Of a stretch of 64,000 nucleotides of DNA, positions 27,411 to 36,574 are shown one piece after another (position 1 is the first letter of the stretch; each line of letters begins with the position of its first letter). Made by a program: the position numbers and the translations under genes. This DNA comes from JANNSX01 sp046348995 (lineage in GTDB: Bacteria; Pseudomonadota; Alphaproteobacteria; Rhizobiales; Hyphomicrobiaceae): positions 1 to 64,000 of the forward strand of contig JAXMDB010000003.1 of NCBI GenBank assembly GCA_046348995.1, given 5' to 3'. The notes under the pieces were generated by a model, which was given only the letters and a program-made list of their open reading frames with translations, was not told the DNA's origin and searched no databases.

Positions 27411-28619
27411 ATGATGAGAACCACTTGGGGCCGGGCGGCGCGGGCGCCGATTGCTGCCGTCGTGCTGCTCGCAGCCTTCACTGCAGCCAGCCCATCCGTG
27501 CACGCCCAGACCTGCTCGGAAGAGGAGATCGGCCGCGTCATCGACGGCACGGGCGAGATGCTGAGGACGGTCAACGACGAGTATTCGCCCAAGCTCACCT
27601 CCAAGCTCGAGATCGTCGCCGCGACCCGCGAGCTCAGCGAGGCTGAGCTCGCCGACTACGCGCGCAAGCTCATGCGCGAGCCGGAGATCATGGCGGCGGA
27701 GGCCAAGGCCAGCGAGCTGCTCGGCCGGATCGAGGCCGTCGGCGACGAGGCGACGGGCGAATCCGCCACCTGCGACAAGCTCAAGATCATCGAAGCGAAC
27801 GCCACCGAGCTCAAGACGACGATCGTCGGCAAGTACGAGAAGCTGTTCGCCAACATCGACGCCGACTTGGCCGGCAAGCCCAAGAAGGCCGAGGAAAAGA
27901 TCGCCAAGGCCGAGCCGAAGCCGGCGCCGAAGGCCGAGCCCGCCCCCAAGCTGCCGGCCCCCGAGGACACCGAGCCGGCGATCGCCGCGCCCGTCGATCC
28001 GCAAGCCGAGCCGGCTGTCCCTGACGCGCCTTCGGATTGGTCCGCCGAGGCGCAGCAGGGCTCCTCCGGCATCGTCGAATACGAGCCCGTCGCGCCCAAC
28101 CTCGGACCGCGCATCTCGGCGCTCGACGAGGAGCTGACGACCTACTCGTCGGACGAGATCCTCTCGGCCGGCAAGGGCTTCTTCGGCTCGGTGACGACCG
28201 GCCTTGCCGGCGTCATCACCTACGCGTTCCAGCAGGCGGGACGGCCGTCGGGCTACATTTTCGGCAGCGAGGGCAGCGTCGCCTTCATCGCGGGCTTGCG
28301 CTACGGCAAGGGCCGCCTGCACACGAAGCTCGGCGGCGGCCGCACGGTCTATTGGCAGGGCCCATCGATCGGAACCGACGCCGGAGCGGAAGGCGCGCGT
28401 ACGCTGATCCTCGTCTACAATCTCAAAGAGCCGGCCGACATTTTCGCGCATTTCGGCGGCGTCGACGGCTCGGCCTATGTGGTCGGCGGCGTCGGCATCA
28501 CCTTCCTGACCGACGGCGACCTCGTGCTCGCGCCCATCCGCTCCGGTTTGGGCCTGAGGCTCGGAGCCAACATCGGCTATCTCAAGTTCACGCCCGAGCG
28601 CTCGATAATTCCGTTCTGA
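27411..28619 (+). CDS. Secreted protein with C-terminal DUF1134/EipA domain
   Basis: 402 residues. A signal peptide (residues 1-32, ending VHAQ) is followed by a helical, Glu/Lys-rich segment (about 33-155), a Pro/Ala/Glu linker (155-215) and a C-terminal domain (about 245-402) with FFGSVTTGLAGVITYAFQ, VYWQGPSIGTDAGAEG, HFGGVDGSAYVVGGVG and the LGLRLGANIGYLKFTP end. This last part is DUF1134, called EipA in Brucella, a periplasmic protein of envelope integrity. Typical members are about half this size, so the N-terminal helical region is an addition. Confidence 0.85.
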   Translation: MMRTTWGRAARAPIAAVVLLAAFTAASPSVHAQTCSEEEIGRVIDGTGEMLRTVNDEYSPKLTSKLEIVAATRELSEAELADYARKLMREPEIMAAEAKASELLGRIEAVGDEATGESATCDKLKIIEANATELKTTIVGKYEKLFANIDADLAGKPKKAEEKIAKAEPKPAPKAEPAPKLPAPEDTEPAIAAPVDPQAEPAVPDAPSDWSAEAQQGSSGIVEYEPVAPNLGPRISALDEELTTYSSDEILSAGKGFFGSVTTGLAGVITYAFQQAGRPSGYIFGSEGSVAFIAGLRYGKGRLHTKLGGGRTVYWQGPSIGTDAGAEGARTLILVYNLKEPADIFAHFGGVDGSAYVVGGVGITFLTDGDLVLAPIRSGLGLRLGANIGYLKFTPERSIIPF

Positions 28620-28748
28620 GAGCTAAGAATTGCCGCGCTGGCCCTGCTCAAACCATCGATCACCCATGTATTGCATTTGCTGTTGTCGGCGGCAGGGCTA
28701 TGCTCGACTCTTCCGGAGCCGGGTTAGAGGCGAGGAGAACGTCTTCAG

Positions 28749-29201
28749 ATGACCACGGAGACCTACACCGGCGGATGCCTCTGTAGCGCGATCCGCTACG
28801 AGGTCACCGGCCGGCCCATCGAGGTCGGATATTGCCACTGCCGGATGTGCCAGAAGGCCCTCGGCAGCGTCTTCGGCGTGTTCGCCATCTTCGCGCACCA
28901 CGGGTTCAGGTTCACGAAAGGGAAGCCCAACTTCTATCGCTCCTCGCCACCCAAGGAGCGCAGCTTCTGCCCAGCCTGCGGATCGCCGCTGACGATGTGG
29001 AATGCCGACACGGGCATCCGGCGCCACGTCGCGATCATGCTCGGCACGCTCGATCAACCCGAGCTGTTCCCCCCAGCCGAGCATGCGGGCAGTCACTCCG
29101 GTATCGAGAGCGCCGTTTCCTGGTTCCACGTCGACGATGGACTGCCGCGGTGGCGAACCGAGGAGGACCCGCTCTATATCGCACCAGGCGGTACCGTTTA
29201 G
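28749..29201 (+). CDS. GFA-family zinc protein
   Basis: 150-residue soluble protein of the glutathione-dependent formaldehyde-activating (GFA/CENP-V) fold. Zinc ligands are the cysteines in GGCLCSAI, YCHCRMCQK and FCPACGSPL, the full family set. Family members bind glutathione adducts or have no known substrate; in a likely methylotroph a role in formaldehyde handling is possible but not shown. It stands between the EipA-like gene and a transporter in the same orientation. Confidence 0.9.
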   Translation: MTTETYTGGCLCSAIRYEVTGRPIEVGYCHCRMCQKALGSVFGVFAIFAHHGFRFTKGKPNFYRSSPPKERSFCPACGSPLTMWNADTGIRRHVAIMLGTLDQPELFPPAEHAGSHSGIESAVSWFHVDDGLPRWRTEEDPLYIAPGGTV

Positions 29202-29281
29202 GCCGATCGAACGGCTGGATTGCGGGACGGCGTCGACGCAGATAAGAGCGCTATCGAGAAACCGCCTCGAGCCCAGCCCGC

Positions 29282-30217
29282 ATGTCCGCCATCGTTTCGA
29301 CCGTCGCGCCGGTCTTCGCGCTCATCCTGATCGGCTATTTGACCACCCGGTGGGGCGCGATCTCGCAGGAGGCCGCGAAAGGCCTGGGCGAGTTCGCCTT
29401 CGTCATCGCCATGCCGTCGCTGCTGTTCCGCACCATGGTCGTCTCGCCGCCGACGACGGGCTCGCCGACCGACATCCTGCTCGCCTTCTTCCTCTCGGCC
29501 GCTGTCGCGTGGGTCACGACGACCGTCCTCGCGAAAGCCTGGCTCAAGCGCACGGGCCTTGAGGCAACGGCACTTGCCATGGGCGCGAGCTTCGGCAACT
29601 CGGTCATGCTCGGCTTCCCGCTCGGGCTCGCGCATTACGGCGAGGCGGCGGCACCCGCGATGGCCATCATCATCGCCGCGCACTCGCCGATCTTATGGAT
29701 GGTCGCCTCGCTCCAGGCCGAATGGATGAGCGGCAAGGGCACGGTGGACCTCGGAGGCCGCGTCCGCGACGTCATCAAGGATCTCGCCGTCAATCCGGTG
29801 GTCTTCGGCGTCGTGCTCGGGAGCCTTTGGCGGTTCACGGGATTGGGGCTCAACTCGGTGCCCGACAGCATCCTGAACCTGCTCGGCAGCGCGGGCGTGC
29901 CGGCCTCGCTGTTCGCGTTGGGCGCGAGCCTCAGCCGCTACAAGCTGCGCGGCGATCTCGATGTGTTGTGGCTGGTGGTGGCGGTGAAGCTCTTGCTGTT
30001 TCCGCTCGTGGCCTACGTGCTGAGCATCCACGTTTTCGCGTTGCCCGAGAGCGCCGCCAACGCGACGATCCTCATCGCCGCATGCCCGACGGGCGCCAAC
30101 GCATTCCTGTTCGCCCAGCGCTACGACAGTGCCGTCGGTCCGGTCTCGCAGGCCGTCGCCCTCGGTACGGCGATCGCGGCGGTGACGATCTCGCTGCTGT
30201 TCGCGGTGAGAGGCTGA
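29282..30217 (+). CDS. AEC-family transporter
   Basis: 311-residue inner-membrane protein with about ten hydrophobic segments from residue 1 to the end and the Mem_trans features LGEFAFVIAMPSLLFRTM and FGNSVMLGFPLGLAHYGE. The auxin efflux carrier family moves organic anions such as malate or malonate. The ATG at 29282 begins close to the first helix, as usual. It converges on the next gene with adjoining stop codons. Confidence 0.88.
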   Translation: MSAIVSTVAPVFALILIGYLTTRWGAISQEAAKGLGEFAFVIAMPSLLFRTMVVSPPTTGSPTDILLAFFLSAAVAWVTTTVLAKAWLKRTGLEATALAMGASFGNSVMLGFPLGLAHYGEAAAPAMAIIIAAHSPILWMVASLQAEWMSGKGTVDLGGRVRDVIKDLAVNPVVFGVVLGSLWRFTGLGLNSVPDSILNLLGSAGVPASLFALGASLSRYKLRGDLDVLWLVVAVKLLLFPLVAYVLSIHVFALPESAANATILIAACPTGANAFLFAQRYDSAVGPVSQAVALGTAIAAVTISLLFAVRG

Positions 30218-30700
30218 TCAGGCCGCGAGCGGTGCGGCGGGCCGCTGCGGCACGGCCTCGACGGGGCCAGCGACCGGCCGCGTGCGGTGCGCGGCATAGG
30301 TGCTCACGCCGGCGATGTCGGACAGGAGATCGGCGACCTCCAGGTCGAGCGCATCGACGAGAATGCTCGCGCGGCCGTGCGCGGCTGTCGCCGCATCGGC
30401 TTTGCCAACCGCACCAGCCATCGTGCCGTCGAGACGCTGCCACTGCTCGGCGAGGGTCCGCGCGGGTGCAGGCGGCGCAACGGCCGTAGCCTTGACCGTC
30501 GAGCGCGGCTTGCGAGCCTTCGGCTTCGGCAACGCGGCGAGCTTGCGCTTCGCATGCCCGACCCCGTGCCCGATCTTCCACGCCGCATAGCTGATCGCGA
30601 GCGCCGCCACGCCGACCGCGAGCGCGCTCGTCACGCTCGAATCAGCCAGCATGTCGTGCCAGAGGCCGGCAAGCCCGTGGCCTTTGATCTCGATCTGCAC
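30218..30700 (-). CDS. Hypothetical membrane protein, 160 residues
   Basis: One N-terminal membrane segment (about residues 21-41, TSALAVGVAALAISYAAWKIG) followed by a basic Lys/Arg/Pro stretch and an Ala-rich tail. No family recognised. The GTG at 30700 (MQIEIKGHG) is preferred over the GTG two codons earlier because GGAG lies seven bases before it. It converges on the AEC gene and is transcribed away from GluQRS's end. Confidence 0.55.
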   Translation of the reverse strand: MQIEIKGHGLAGLWHDMLADSSVTSALAVGVAALAISYAAWKIGHGVGHAKRKLAALPKPKARKPRSTVKATAVAPPAPARTLAEQWQRLDGTMAGAVGKADAATAAHGRASILVDALDLEVADLLSDIAGVSTYAAHRTRPVAGPVEAVPQRPAAPLAA

Positions 30701-30840
30701 GCACACGCTCCGGACAGAAATGGGGGCGACCGCGCCCTATTCGGCGGCTTTTCCCTCCAAGGGTCCGCTGAAAGGGTTAAGCAATATTTACTTCCGAAAT
30801 ATGCAGACGTCAGACAATTACTCGAAGCGTCGTTAATGGC

Positions 30841-31716
30841 TCAATCGAGTGGCCCGATCAGCGCGAGGACATCGTCGCGAGACAGACCTTCCTCACGCAA
30901 GGCGCGGAGGCTTCTGTCGCGGAGGCTTTTGGAGAGCTTGCGGCCCTCGACGGTGAGCAAGCGATGGTGATGGTAGCGCGGCTCCGGCAGATCGAGCAGC
31001 GTTTGCAGGAGCCGATGCAGGCTCGTCGCCGCCTCGAGGTCCTGTCCGCGCACCACGTGCGTGACGCCCTCGATGGCATCATCGACGACGACCGAGAGAT
31101 GATAGCTCGTCGGGGTCTCCTTGCGGACGAGAACGGCGTCGCCCCAGCGCGCGGGGTCGAGGGGGTGGCGTGTCTCGCGGCCGTCGGAGGAGACCGCGCG
31201 CGACGCCAGCGGCTCGCCTCGCCTTGCCGCCAAGCGCGCCAGCGCCGCCGGCATATCGATCCGCCACGCCATCGGCTCACCGGCTGAGCGGCGACGCGCG
31301 ACCTCGCTGTCGCTCCTGCCGCGCCAAAGCCCTGGATAGAGCGGCTGCCCATCCGGATCGCGCGGCCAGTCCGGGCCCTTCGCCGCCACCGCCGCCGCGA
31401 TTTCGGTGCGGCTCGCGAAACATGGGTAGAGCAGCCCCAGCGCCCGCAGTCGGTCGGCAGCGGCGCGGTAGTCGTCCATGTGCTCCGATTGCCGCCGCAC
31501 CGGCGTCTCGTAGCGAAAGCCGATCCAATCGAGATCGGTGAAGATCTGATCGACGTAAGCCTGACGGCTCCGGGCAGGATCGATGTCCTCGATGCGGAGC
31601 CTGACGCGCCCCTCCATACGCTCGGCCAGATGCTGGTTGAGCAGCGCCGAATAGGCGTGCCCGAGATGCAGCTCGCCATTCGGACTCGGCGCAAAGCGGA
31701 AGACGGGTTGGGCCAT
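30841..31716 (-). CDS. gluQ: Glutamyl-Q tRNA(Asp) synthetase
   Basis: Glutamylates queuosine in the anticodon of tRNA-Asp. The 291-residue protein is the catalytic half of a glutamyl-tRNA synthetase: FAPSPNGELHLGHAYSAL carries the HLGH form of HIGH, and EGRKLSKSL is KMSKS. The anticodon-binding half is absent, the hallmark of GluQRS. The start at 31716 (MAQPVFRF) is chosen because the longer frame adds 78 unrelated residues. Divergent from the glycosylase gene. Confidence 0.93.
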   Translation of the reverse strand: MAQPVFRFAPSPNGELHLGHAYSALLNQHLAERMEGRVRLRIEDIDPARSRQAYVDQIFTDLDWIGFRYETPVRRQSEHMDDYRAAADRLRALGLLYPCFASRTEIAAAVAAKGPDWPRDPDGQPLYPGLWRGRSDSEVARRRSAGEPMAWRIDMPAALARLAARRGEPLASRAVSSDGRETRHPLDPARWGDAVLVRKETPTSYHLSVVVDDAIEGVTHVVRGQDLEAATSLHRLLQTLLDLPEPRYHHHRLLTVEGRKLSKSLRDRSLRALREEGLSRDDVLALIGPLD

Positions 31717-31767
31717 AGGGGTTGAGACCGCGTGGTCGGGAGAGCGCGTTTCGGCTATCACAGGCTT

Positions 31768-32448
31768 ATGAGGCCGAAGCGCTCCAAGGCAAGCGTCGCC
31801 CCGCCGATGCCGCTCATCGCCCGACGCGAGGACATCCTCGAAGGCGTCGCGCGCTTGCGTGGACTTTGCGCCGACATGGCGCGCGCCCACGCGCTGTCCG
31901 GCGAGCCGCCGCTCAGGCGGGATCCGGGTGGCTTCCAAGGTCTTTGCCACATCGTGGTCGGACAGATGGTGTCGCTCGCCTCGGCGGACGCCATCTGGCG
32001 GCGGCTGGTCGCTCGCCTCGATCCGTTCGAGGCGGACGCCCTGCTCGCGCTGACCGAGGCCGACCTGCGCGCCGTCGGGCTATCGGGCCCGAAGATCAGG
32101 ACGCTCCGGGCGCTGGCCACGGCCGTTGCCGATGGCACCCTCGATCTCGAAGCGCTCGAAAGCCACGACGACGCCACGGCACGCGCCCATCTCATGTCCA
32201 TCTCCGGCATCGGCCCGTGGACCGCCGACATCTACCTGCTCTTCTGCCTCGGCCGCCGGGATGCCTTCGCGCCAGGCGATCTCGCCCTGCAGGTCGCGGC
32301 CGCCCATTTGCTCGCCCTCGAGGCCCGCCCCTCGGCCAAGACACTGGAAGCCATCGCCGAGCGCTGGCGACCCTGGCGCGGCGTCGCGGCTCGTCAACTT
32401 TGGGCGTACTACCACATCATCAAGGGCCGCTCTGGCCAACCGCTGTGA
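31768..32448 (+). CDS. DNA-3-methyladenine glycosylase II-like (HhH-GPD)
   Basis: Base-excision repair enzyme of 226 residues. Core motifs are IVVGQMVSLASADAIW, the helix-hairpin-helix MSISGIGPWTADIYLLF and the catalytic aspartate in AFAPGDLALQ. It lacks the N-terminal domain of Escherichia coli AlkA, like many alphaproteobacterial short forms. The ATG at 31768 (MRPKRSK) is preferred over the GTG at 31732. It removes alkylated purines by family inference. Confidence 0.88.
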   Translation: MRPKRSKASVAPPMPLIARREDILEGVARLRGLCADMARAHALSGEPPLRRDPGGFQGLCHIVVGQMVSLASADAIWRRLVARLDPFEADALLALTEADLRAVGLSGPKIRTLRALATAVADGTLDLEALESHDDATARAHLMSISGIGPWTADIYLLFCLGRRDAFAPGDLALQVAAAHLLALEARPSAKTLEAIAERWRPWRGVAARQLWAYYHIIKGRSGQPL

Positions 32449-32568
32449 ATTGCTCGCTTGGAGCCTGCTCTTGCGGTGAACCGGCGCCGCCGCGCCTCGA
32501 CGGGCTCTGACGACGCACAGCCTTCCTCGTTCCGGCGCAATGACTTGCGAGAAGCGCCGGAGCGCGCG

Positions 32569-33321
32569 ATGCTGGCGCGGCTGCGTCCCGCTAGGAATGC
32601 GACTTTGAGCGAAACTCTGGAGATACCCCTCACCGTGCTCGACGGCCCCCGGCTCATGCCCGAGAGCGGCCGGCCGCCGCGTCAGCTCGTGCTCCTCCTG
32701 CACGGATTTGGCGCCAGCGGTGACGACCTGATCGGGCTTGCCGAAGCCTGGCGCGATCCGCTGCCCGAGGCGGCCTTCATCGCCCCGCACGCGCCGGAGG
32801 GCATGCCGTTCGCCGACTTGGCCGGCCGGCAGTGGTTCGGCCTGCAGACTTTCACCCCGGACGAGCTTTGGCGGGGCGTCCGGCGCGCCGGACCGTTGCT
32901 CGATGCGTTCATCGACCAGGAGCTCGCGCGCTTGAGTCTCGGGTCTGGAGACTTGGCCCTCGTCGGCTTCAGCCAAGGGACCATGATGGCGCTGCATGTG
33001 GGCCTCCGGCGCCGCATCGCACCGGCAGCCATCGTCGGCTATTCGGGGATCATCGCCGGGGCGGAGCATCTCGGCGACGACATCCAGTCGGCGCCGCCTG
33101 TGCTCCTCGTCCATGGTGACCAGGACGAGGTGATCCCCGCAAAAGCGCTGGAGCTGACCCGGGACTCGCTCGCCGCAGCCCAGGTCGTCGTCGAATGGCA
33201 CCTGCGCCCGGGCCTCGGCCATGGTATAGACCCCATCGGCCTCGCCATGGGAGGAGGCTTCCTCCGCCAGGCGTTCGGCGGGGGTAAAGGAAAAACGACA
33301 ATGGTGATGTCCGACCGTTGA
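32569..33321 (+). CDS. Phospholipase/carboxylesterase-type alpha/beta hydrolase
   Basis: 250 residues. The nucleophile serine is in GFSQGTMMAL, the aspartate in LLVHGDQDEVIP and the histidine in GLGHGID, a complete triad; LLHGFGASGDDLIGL forms the oxyanion hole. This order and length match the phospholipase/carboxylesterase (YpfH, EstB-like) family. The ATG at 32569 has GGAG six bases upstream; the preceding 37 codons of open frame are non-family. Substrate unknown. Confidence 0.88.
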   Translation: MLARLRPARNATLSETLEIPLTVLDGPRLMPESGRPPRQLVLLLHGFGASGDDLIGLAEAWRDPLPEAAFIAPHAPEGMPFADLAGRQWFGLQTFTPDELWRGVRRAGPLLDAFIDQELARLSLGSGDLALVGFSQGTMMALHVGLRRRIAPAAIVGYSGIIAGAEHLGDDIQSAPPVLLVHGDQDEVIPAKALELTRDSLAAAQVVVEWHLRPGLGHGIDPIGLAMGGGFLRQAFGGGKGKTTMVMSDR

Positions 33322-33334
33322 GGCGCTGCCTTGT

Positions 33335-33500
33335 TTGCTTCCCCCCTTGAGGGGGAAGGCCAAGCGCCTTGGACTTGAGAAGCGAAGCGCTCAAGTCCTT
33401 AGGCGCTTGGGATGGGGGGAAAGACGCGGGCTCAGAGCTCGAGGCCCACCCCCCACCCCGACCCTCCCCCTCAAGGGGGGAGGGGCAAAGCGCCCACGTT
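33335..33500. repeat. Dispersed C/G-run palindromes before the B12-domain gene
   Basis: Two palindromes: CTTCCCCCCTTGAGGGGGAAG near 33350, and CCCACCCCGACCCTCCCC near 33450 with its GGGGGGAGGGG arm, plus a CTTGAGAAGCGAAGCGCTCAAG hairpin between them. The second matches the 6732 and 6900 repeats. They lie just before the translated part of the gene. Confidence 0.6.
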
Positions 33501-33541
33501 CTCGCGGTGTCGCCATCGACAGCGAAGCGGAGAAAGCACGC

Positions 33542-35308
33542 ATGAGCGCGGACTCGACACGGCCCTTGCCCACCGGCGCGGAGCTTCTGGAGAAGGGCAG
33601 GGCGCTGGCCAAGACGTGGAAGGTCGAGCCTGGACCGTTCTTGAAGCACCGCAATGTCGCCTCGGAGGCCGAGTTCAAGCGCCAGCGGGCGGCCGAGCGG
33701 GCGATCACGCAGCACGCGCAGATCGGTTTCCGCGACCATGCCCGCTCCTGCGAGGCCTACCGCGAGATCTACGAGCGCTGCCTCGCCAAAGACGTGACGG
33801 TCGACCGCTACGGCATCACGCTGGACTGGTCGATGGGCTACACGAAGGCCACCCGCACGACCGATCTTCAGGGCACCGGCTTGATGCTCGAGGGTCCCGA
33901 GGATTTCGTGAAGCTGACTCACAGCGCGCCGGTCGCCCCGCATTTCGGCGATTTCATCATGGGATTCCCGGCGGCGGTCGAGAACACCCAGGCCGCACTC
34001 GCCGCGGGCTCGACGTCGATGGGCAATTTGGGCCAGCTCTACACCTTCCGCCTCCCCGGCGACCCCGACGGCATCGCCGCGGTCGAAGCGAGCGTCATCG
34101 CGCTCGGCCTCGTCGCCGCGCAACCGGTCGAGGTGCTCGTTCACTCGAACCTCGACGACGGTTTCGCCGGCCTGTTCACCGACATGTCCTCGACCATGGG
34201 CATGGTGTTCCTCGAAAAGTACATCGTCGAGGAGCTGATCGGTGCGCACCTGTCCTACTGCTACGGCCACCATTTCTCCGATCCGCTGCGCCGCCATGCG
34301 TTCCTGAAGGCGCTCGGACGGGTGTCGAAATCTCCCGGTACGATGGTCTACGGCAACACCACCAGCTATCGCGGCAACGACGCGCAGAACTATGCCTCGC
34401 TCGCCTCCTACCTTACCGTCGATATTTTCGGTCAGCGCATCTGCCCGACGGGCCATGCCATCAATCCCGTGCCGGTGACCGAGAACTCGCGCATCCCCGA
34501 CATCGACGAGATCGTCGACGCGCAGCTGTTCGCCGGCCGTCTCGCCGAGCGGAGCCTGGGTCTCGAGACGATGATCGATCCGGAAGAGTCCGATCGCATC
34601 GCTGACCTCATCATCGAGGGCGGCAAGCGCTTCAAAGAGAATGCGCTGAAGGGCCTCGCCGAGGACGGCGTCGATACGACCGATCCCTTCCGCATGTTCC
34701 TTGCCATCAAGCGGCTCGGCGCAAAGAAGGTCGAGGAGCGGTTCGGCGCCGGCGCGATCGAGCCCGAGATGCCGCGCGGCCGCCGCCCGGTCGTCGCCGG
34801 CTCGCTGATGGAGGAGATCCATCACATGAGCGTCAAGCACATGGCGAAGGTGACGCCTGCCTCCAAGACGAAGCTAGCCCAGGCGGGCGTGCGCGTGCTG
34901 ACCGCCACGACGGACGTGCACGAGCATGCCAAGCTCTTGATCGACAACATGTTCAAGGATCTGGGCGTGACCGTCGTCGACGGCGGCGTGTCGGTCGATC
35001 CGATCGACATCGCCAAGCAGCTCAAATCCGTCGAGGTCGATGCGATCGCGCTCACGACCTACAATGGCGTCGCGCTCAGCTACTATCAATCGCTGAAGCA
35101 GACGCTGGCCGACCACGGCTTCAACATTCCGGTCCTCATTGGTGGACGCTTGAACCAGGTGCCGCAGGGCTCGAACACGAGCTTGCCGGTCGACGTGACG
35201 AAGGAGCTCGCCGCCGCCGGTGCGGTCGTGTGCCTCGAAGTCGAGGACGCCGTGCCCGCGCTCATCGCAGCGAAGGCCCAGAAACCGAAGGATGCGGCAC
35301 TTCAATAG
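33542..35308 (+). CDS. Cobalamin-binding mutase-like protein of unknown substrate
   Basis: 588 residues in two parts. Residues 1-430 look like a catalytic barrel (TLDWSMGYTKATRTTDLQ, GFPAAVENTQAALAAGSTSMGNLGQLYTFRLPG, STMGMVFLEKYIVEELIG) and do not match methylmalonyl-, ethylmalonyl- or lysine-mutase signatures I know; resemblance to the glutamate mutase epsilon barrel is weak. Residues about 450-588 form a Rossmann-type B12-binding domain with DVHEHA (Asp458, His460; Ala in place of the usual Gly), a TTYNG loop and LIGGRLNQ. The ATG at 33542 follows CGGAG. A base-off B12 isomerase is the best guess. Confidence 0.6.
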   Translation: MSADSTRPLPTGAELLEKGRALAKTWKVEPGPFLKHRNVASEAEFKRQRAAERAITQHAQIGFRDHARSCEAYREIYERCLAKDVTVDRYGITLDWSMGYTKATRTTDLQGTGLMLEGPEDFVKLTHSAPVAPHFGDFIMGFPAAVENTQAALAAGSTSMGNLGQLYTFRLPGDPDGIAAVEASVIALGLVAAQPVEVLVHSNLDDGFAGLFTDMSSTMGMVFLEKYIVEELIGAHLSYCYGHHFSDPLRRHAFLKALGRVSKSPGTMVYGNTTSYRGNDAQNYASLASYLTVDIFGQRICPTGHAINPVPVTENSRIPDIDEIVDAQLFAGRLAERSLGLETMIDPEESDRIADLIIEGGKRFKENALKGLAEDGVDTTDPFRMFLAIKRLGAKKVEERFGAGAIEPEMPRGRRPVVAGSLMEEIHHMSVKHMAKVTPASKTKLAQAGVRVLTATTDVHEHAKLLIDNMFKDLGVTVVDGGVSVDPIDIAKQLKSVEVDAIALTTYNGVALSYYQSLKQTLADHGFNIPVLIGGRLNQVPQGSNTSLPVDVTKELAAAGAVVCLEVEDAVPALIAAKAQKPKDAALQ

Positions 35309-35461
35309 CCCCTGGTGCGTTCCCATATGAGGAATGCGGCATGCGGGCCACGGTCCGCAGGCTGCGGCATGCTTCACAGACCTGACATCGGGGGCTAGTA
35401 TCCCGGCGTCATCGGCCCCCGAGCGGTGCGAATCGGGTGGCCCTCGCAAGAGGACACCGCA

Positions 35462-36028
35462 TTGACGGCCGCGCACACCGTTTCACCGCCCGACAACTTC
35501 CCGGCTTTGGTGCTCAACGCCGATTACCGGCCATTGAGCTATTATCCGCTCTCGCTCTGGGGCTGGCAGGAGACGGTGAAGGCCGTTTTCCTCGACCGCG
35601 TGACCGTCGTCTCCGAATACGAGCGGACGGTGCGCAGCCCCAATTTCGAGATGCAGCTGCCGAGCGTCGTGTCGCTCAAGAGCTACGTGAAGCCGGCGCT
35701 CTATCCCGCCTTCACGCGGTTCAACGTGTTCCTGCGCGACCGCTTCTCCTGCCAATACTGCGGCGACAAGAGCGATCTGACCTTCGATCACGTGGTGCCG
35801 CGCTCAAAGGGCGGCATGACTCGGTGGGACAACGTGCTGACGGCCTGCGCGCCGTGCAATCTCGCCAAAGGAAGCCTCACGCCCGAGCAGGCCAAGATGC
35901 GACCCTATCAGGCACCGTACCGGCCGACGGTGTTCGAGCTGCACCGCAACGGCCGCCTGTTCCCACCCAACTACCTGCACGATAGTTGGATGGACTATCT
36001 CTACTGGGATACGGAGCTGGAGCCGTAG
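35462..36028 (+). CDS. HNH endonuclease family protein
   Basis: 188 residues. The C-terminal half holds the HNH zinc finger: CQYCG, then FDHVVPRSKGGMTRWDNVLTACAPCNLAKG, containing the His-Asn-His series and a second Cys pair. The N-terminal half (VLNADYRPLSYYPLSLWGWQETVKAVF) is conserved in the small 'YPLS' HNH family found across alphaproteobacteria, whose role is unknown. The TTG at 35462 is chosen because GAGGA lies seven bases upstream. Confidence 0.88.
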   Translation: MTAAHTVSPPDNFPALVLNADYRPLSYYPLSLWGWQETVKAVFLDRVTVVSEYERTVRSPNFEMQLPSVVSLKSYVKPALYPAFTRFNVFLRDRFSCQYCGDKSDLTFDHVVPRSKGGMTRWDNVLTACAPCNLAKGSLTPEQAKMRPYQAPYRPTVFELHRNGRLFPPNYLHDSWMDYLYWDTELEP

Positions 36029-36268
36029 GGTCGAGGATTGGGTGCGCACTGATGGCCGGCCCCGAATAACAGGCGATAAACAATCCGTCGCGTGGCGAAT
36101 GCCGGATGCCTCAGAAGCACCCGTGAATGCTGGCCCAGCATGACGGGAGCGGGTCTTGCTCGACCCGATCCTTAACCGCGTCCGGCACGAACCGTCCCCT
36201 CGGCCGTCATGGTCGCGGACGCGACCATCCACGGGAACTCGTGAGCAACGACGGCGTCGCCAGGATCA

Positions 36269-36574
36269 CTACCGCCGCGCGCCCGCCACGCGCAGCGTTC
36301 GCACATTGTCGTAGCCGAAGGCGTTCGCGGCCACGGCGGGCTGGCGCTTGGGCTGGTGGGATGAGGGGGTCACCACGACGCCGCAGACGCGCTCGGCCAT
36401 GGCCTCGATGGCGCGATCCCAAGTGAGCTCGGTTTCGGACGTGACGCGCACGCCGAGGCTCTCGGCCGCCTCGCGCGCCGAACCGCCGTTGCGATAGACC
36501 CGCGCCGCCGCCTGGCGGGCGAGACCGACGGCCTGAGACCACTGGACGGGATTGATGTTGGCGGGGCATTGCAT
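36269..36574 (-). CDS. Hypothetical protein, 101 residues
   Basis: Small soluble protein, start MQCPANINPVQWSQAVGLARQAAARVYRNGG after GGAAGGA. The middle shows a short helical pattern (SAREAAESLGVRV) that could be a small DNA- or protein-binding unit, but no motif is decisive. The 5' leader of this gene is the unusual ACGCAAC-rich stretch at 36.8-37.4 kb. Function unknown. Confidence 0.55.
   Translation of the reverse strand: MQCPANINPVQWSQAVGLARQAAARVYRNGGSAREAAESLGVRVTSETELTWDRAIEAMAERVCGVVVTPSSHQPKRQPAVAANAFGYDNVRTLRVAGARR

Noticed and set aside
33335..33541. In-frame N-terminal extension of the B12-domain protein
   Set aside because: The extension is encoded by intergenic palindromes; a better ribosome site precedes the ATG at 33542.
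33335..33541. Cobalamin riboswitch before the B12-domain gene (also looked for before ecm)
   Set aside because: No B12-box-like sequence was found; the 33.4-kb region is simple palindromes.
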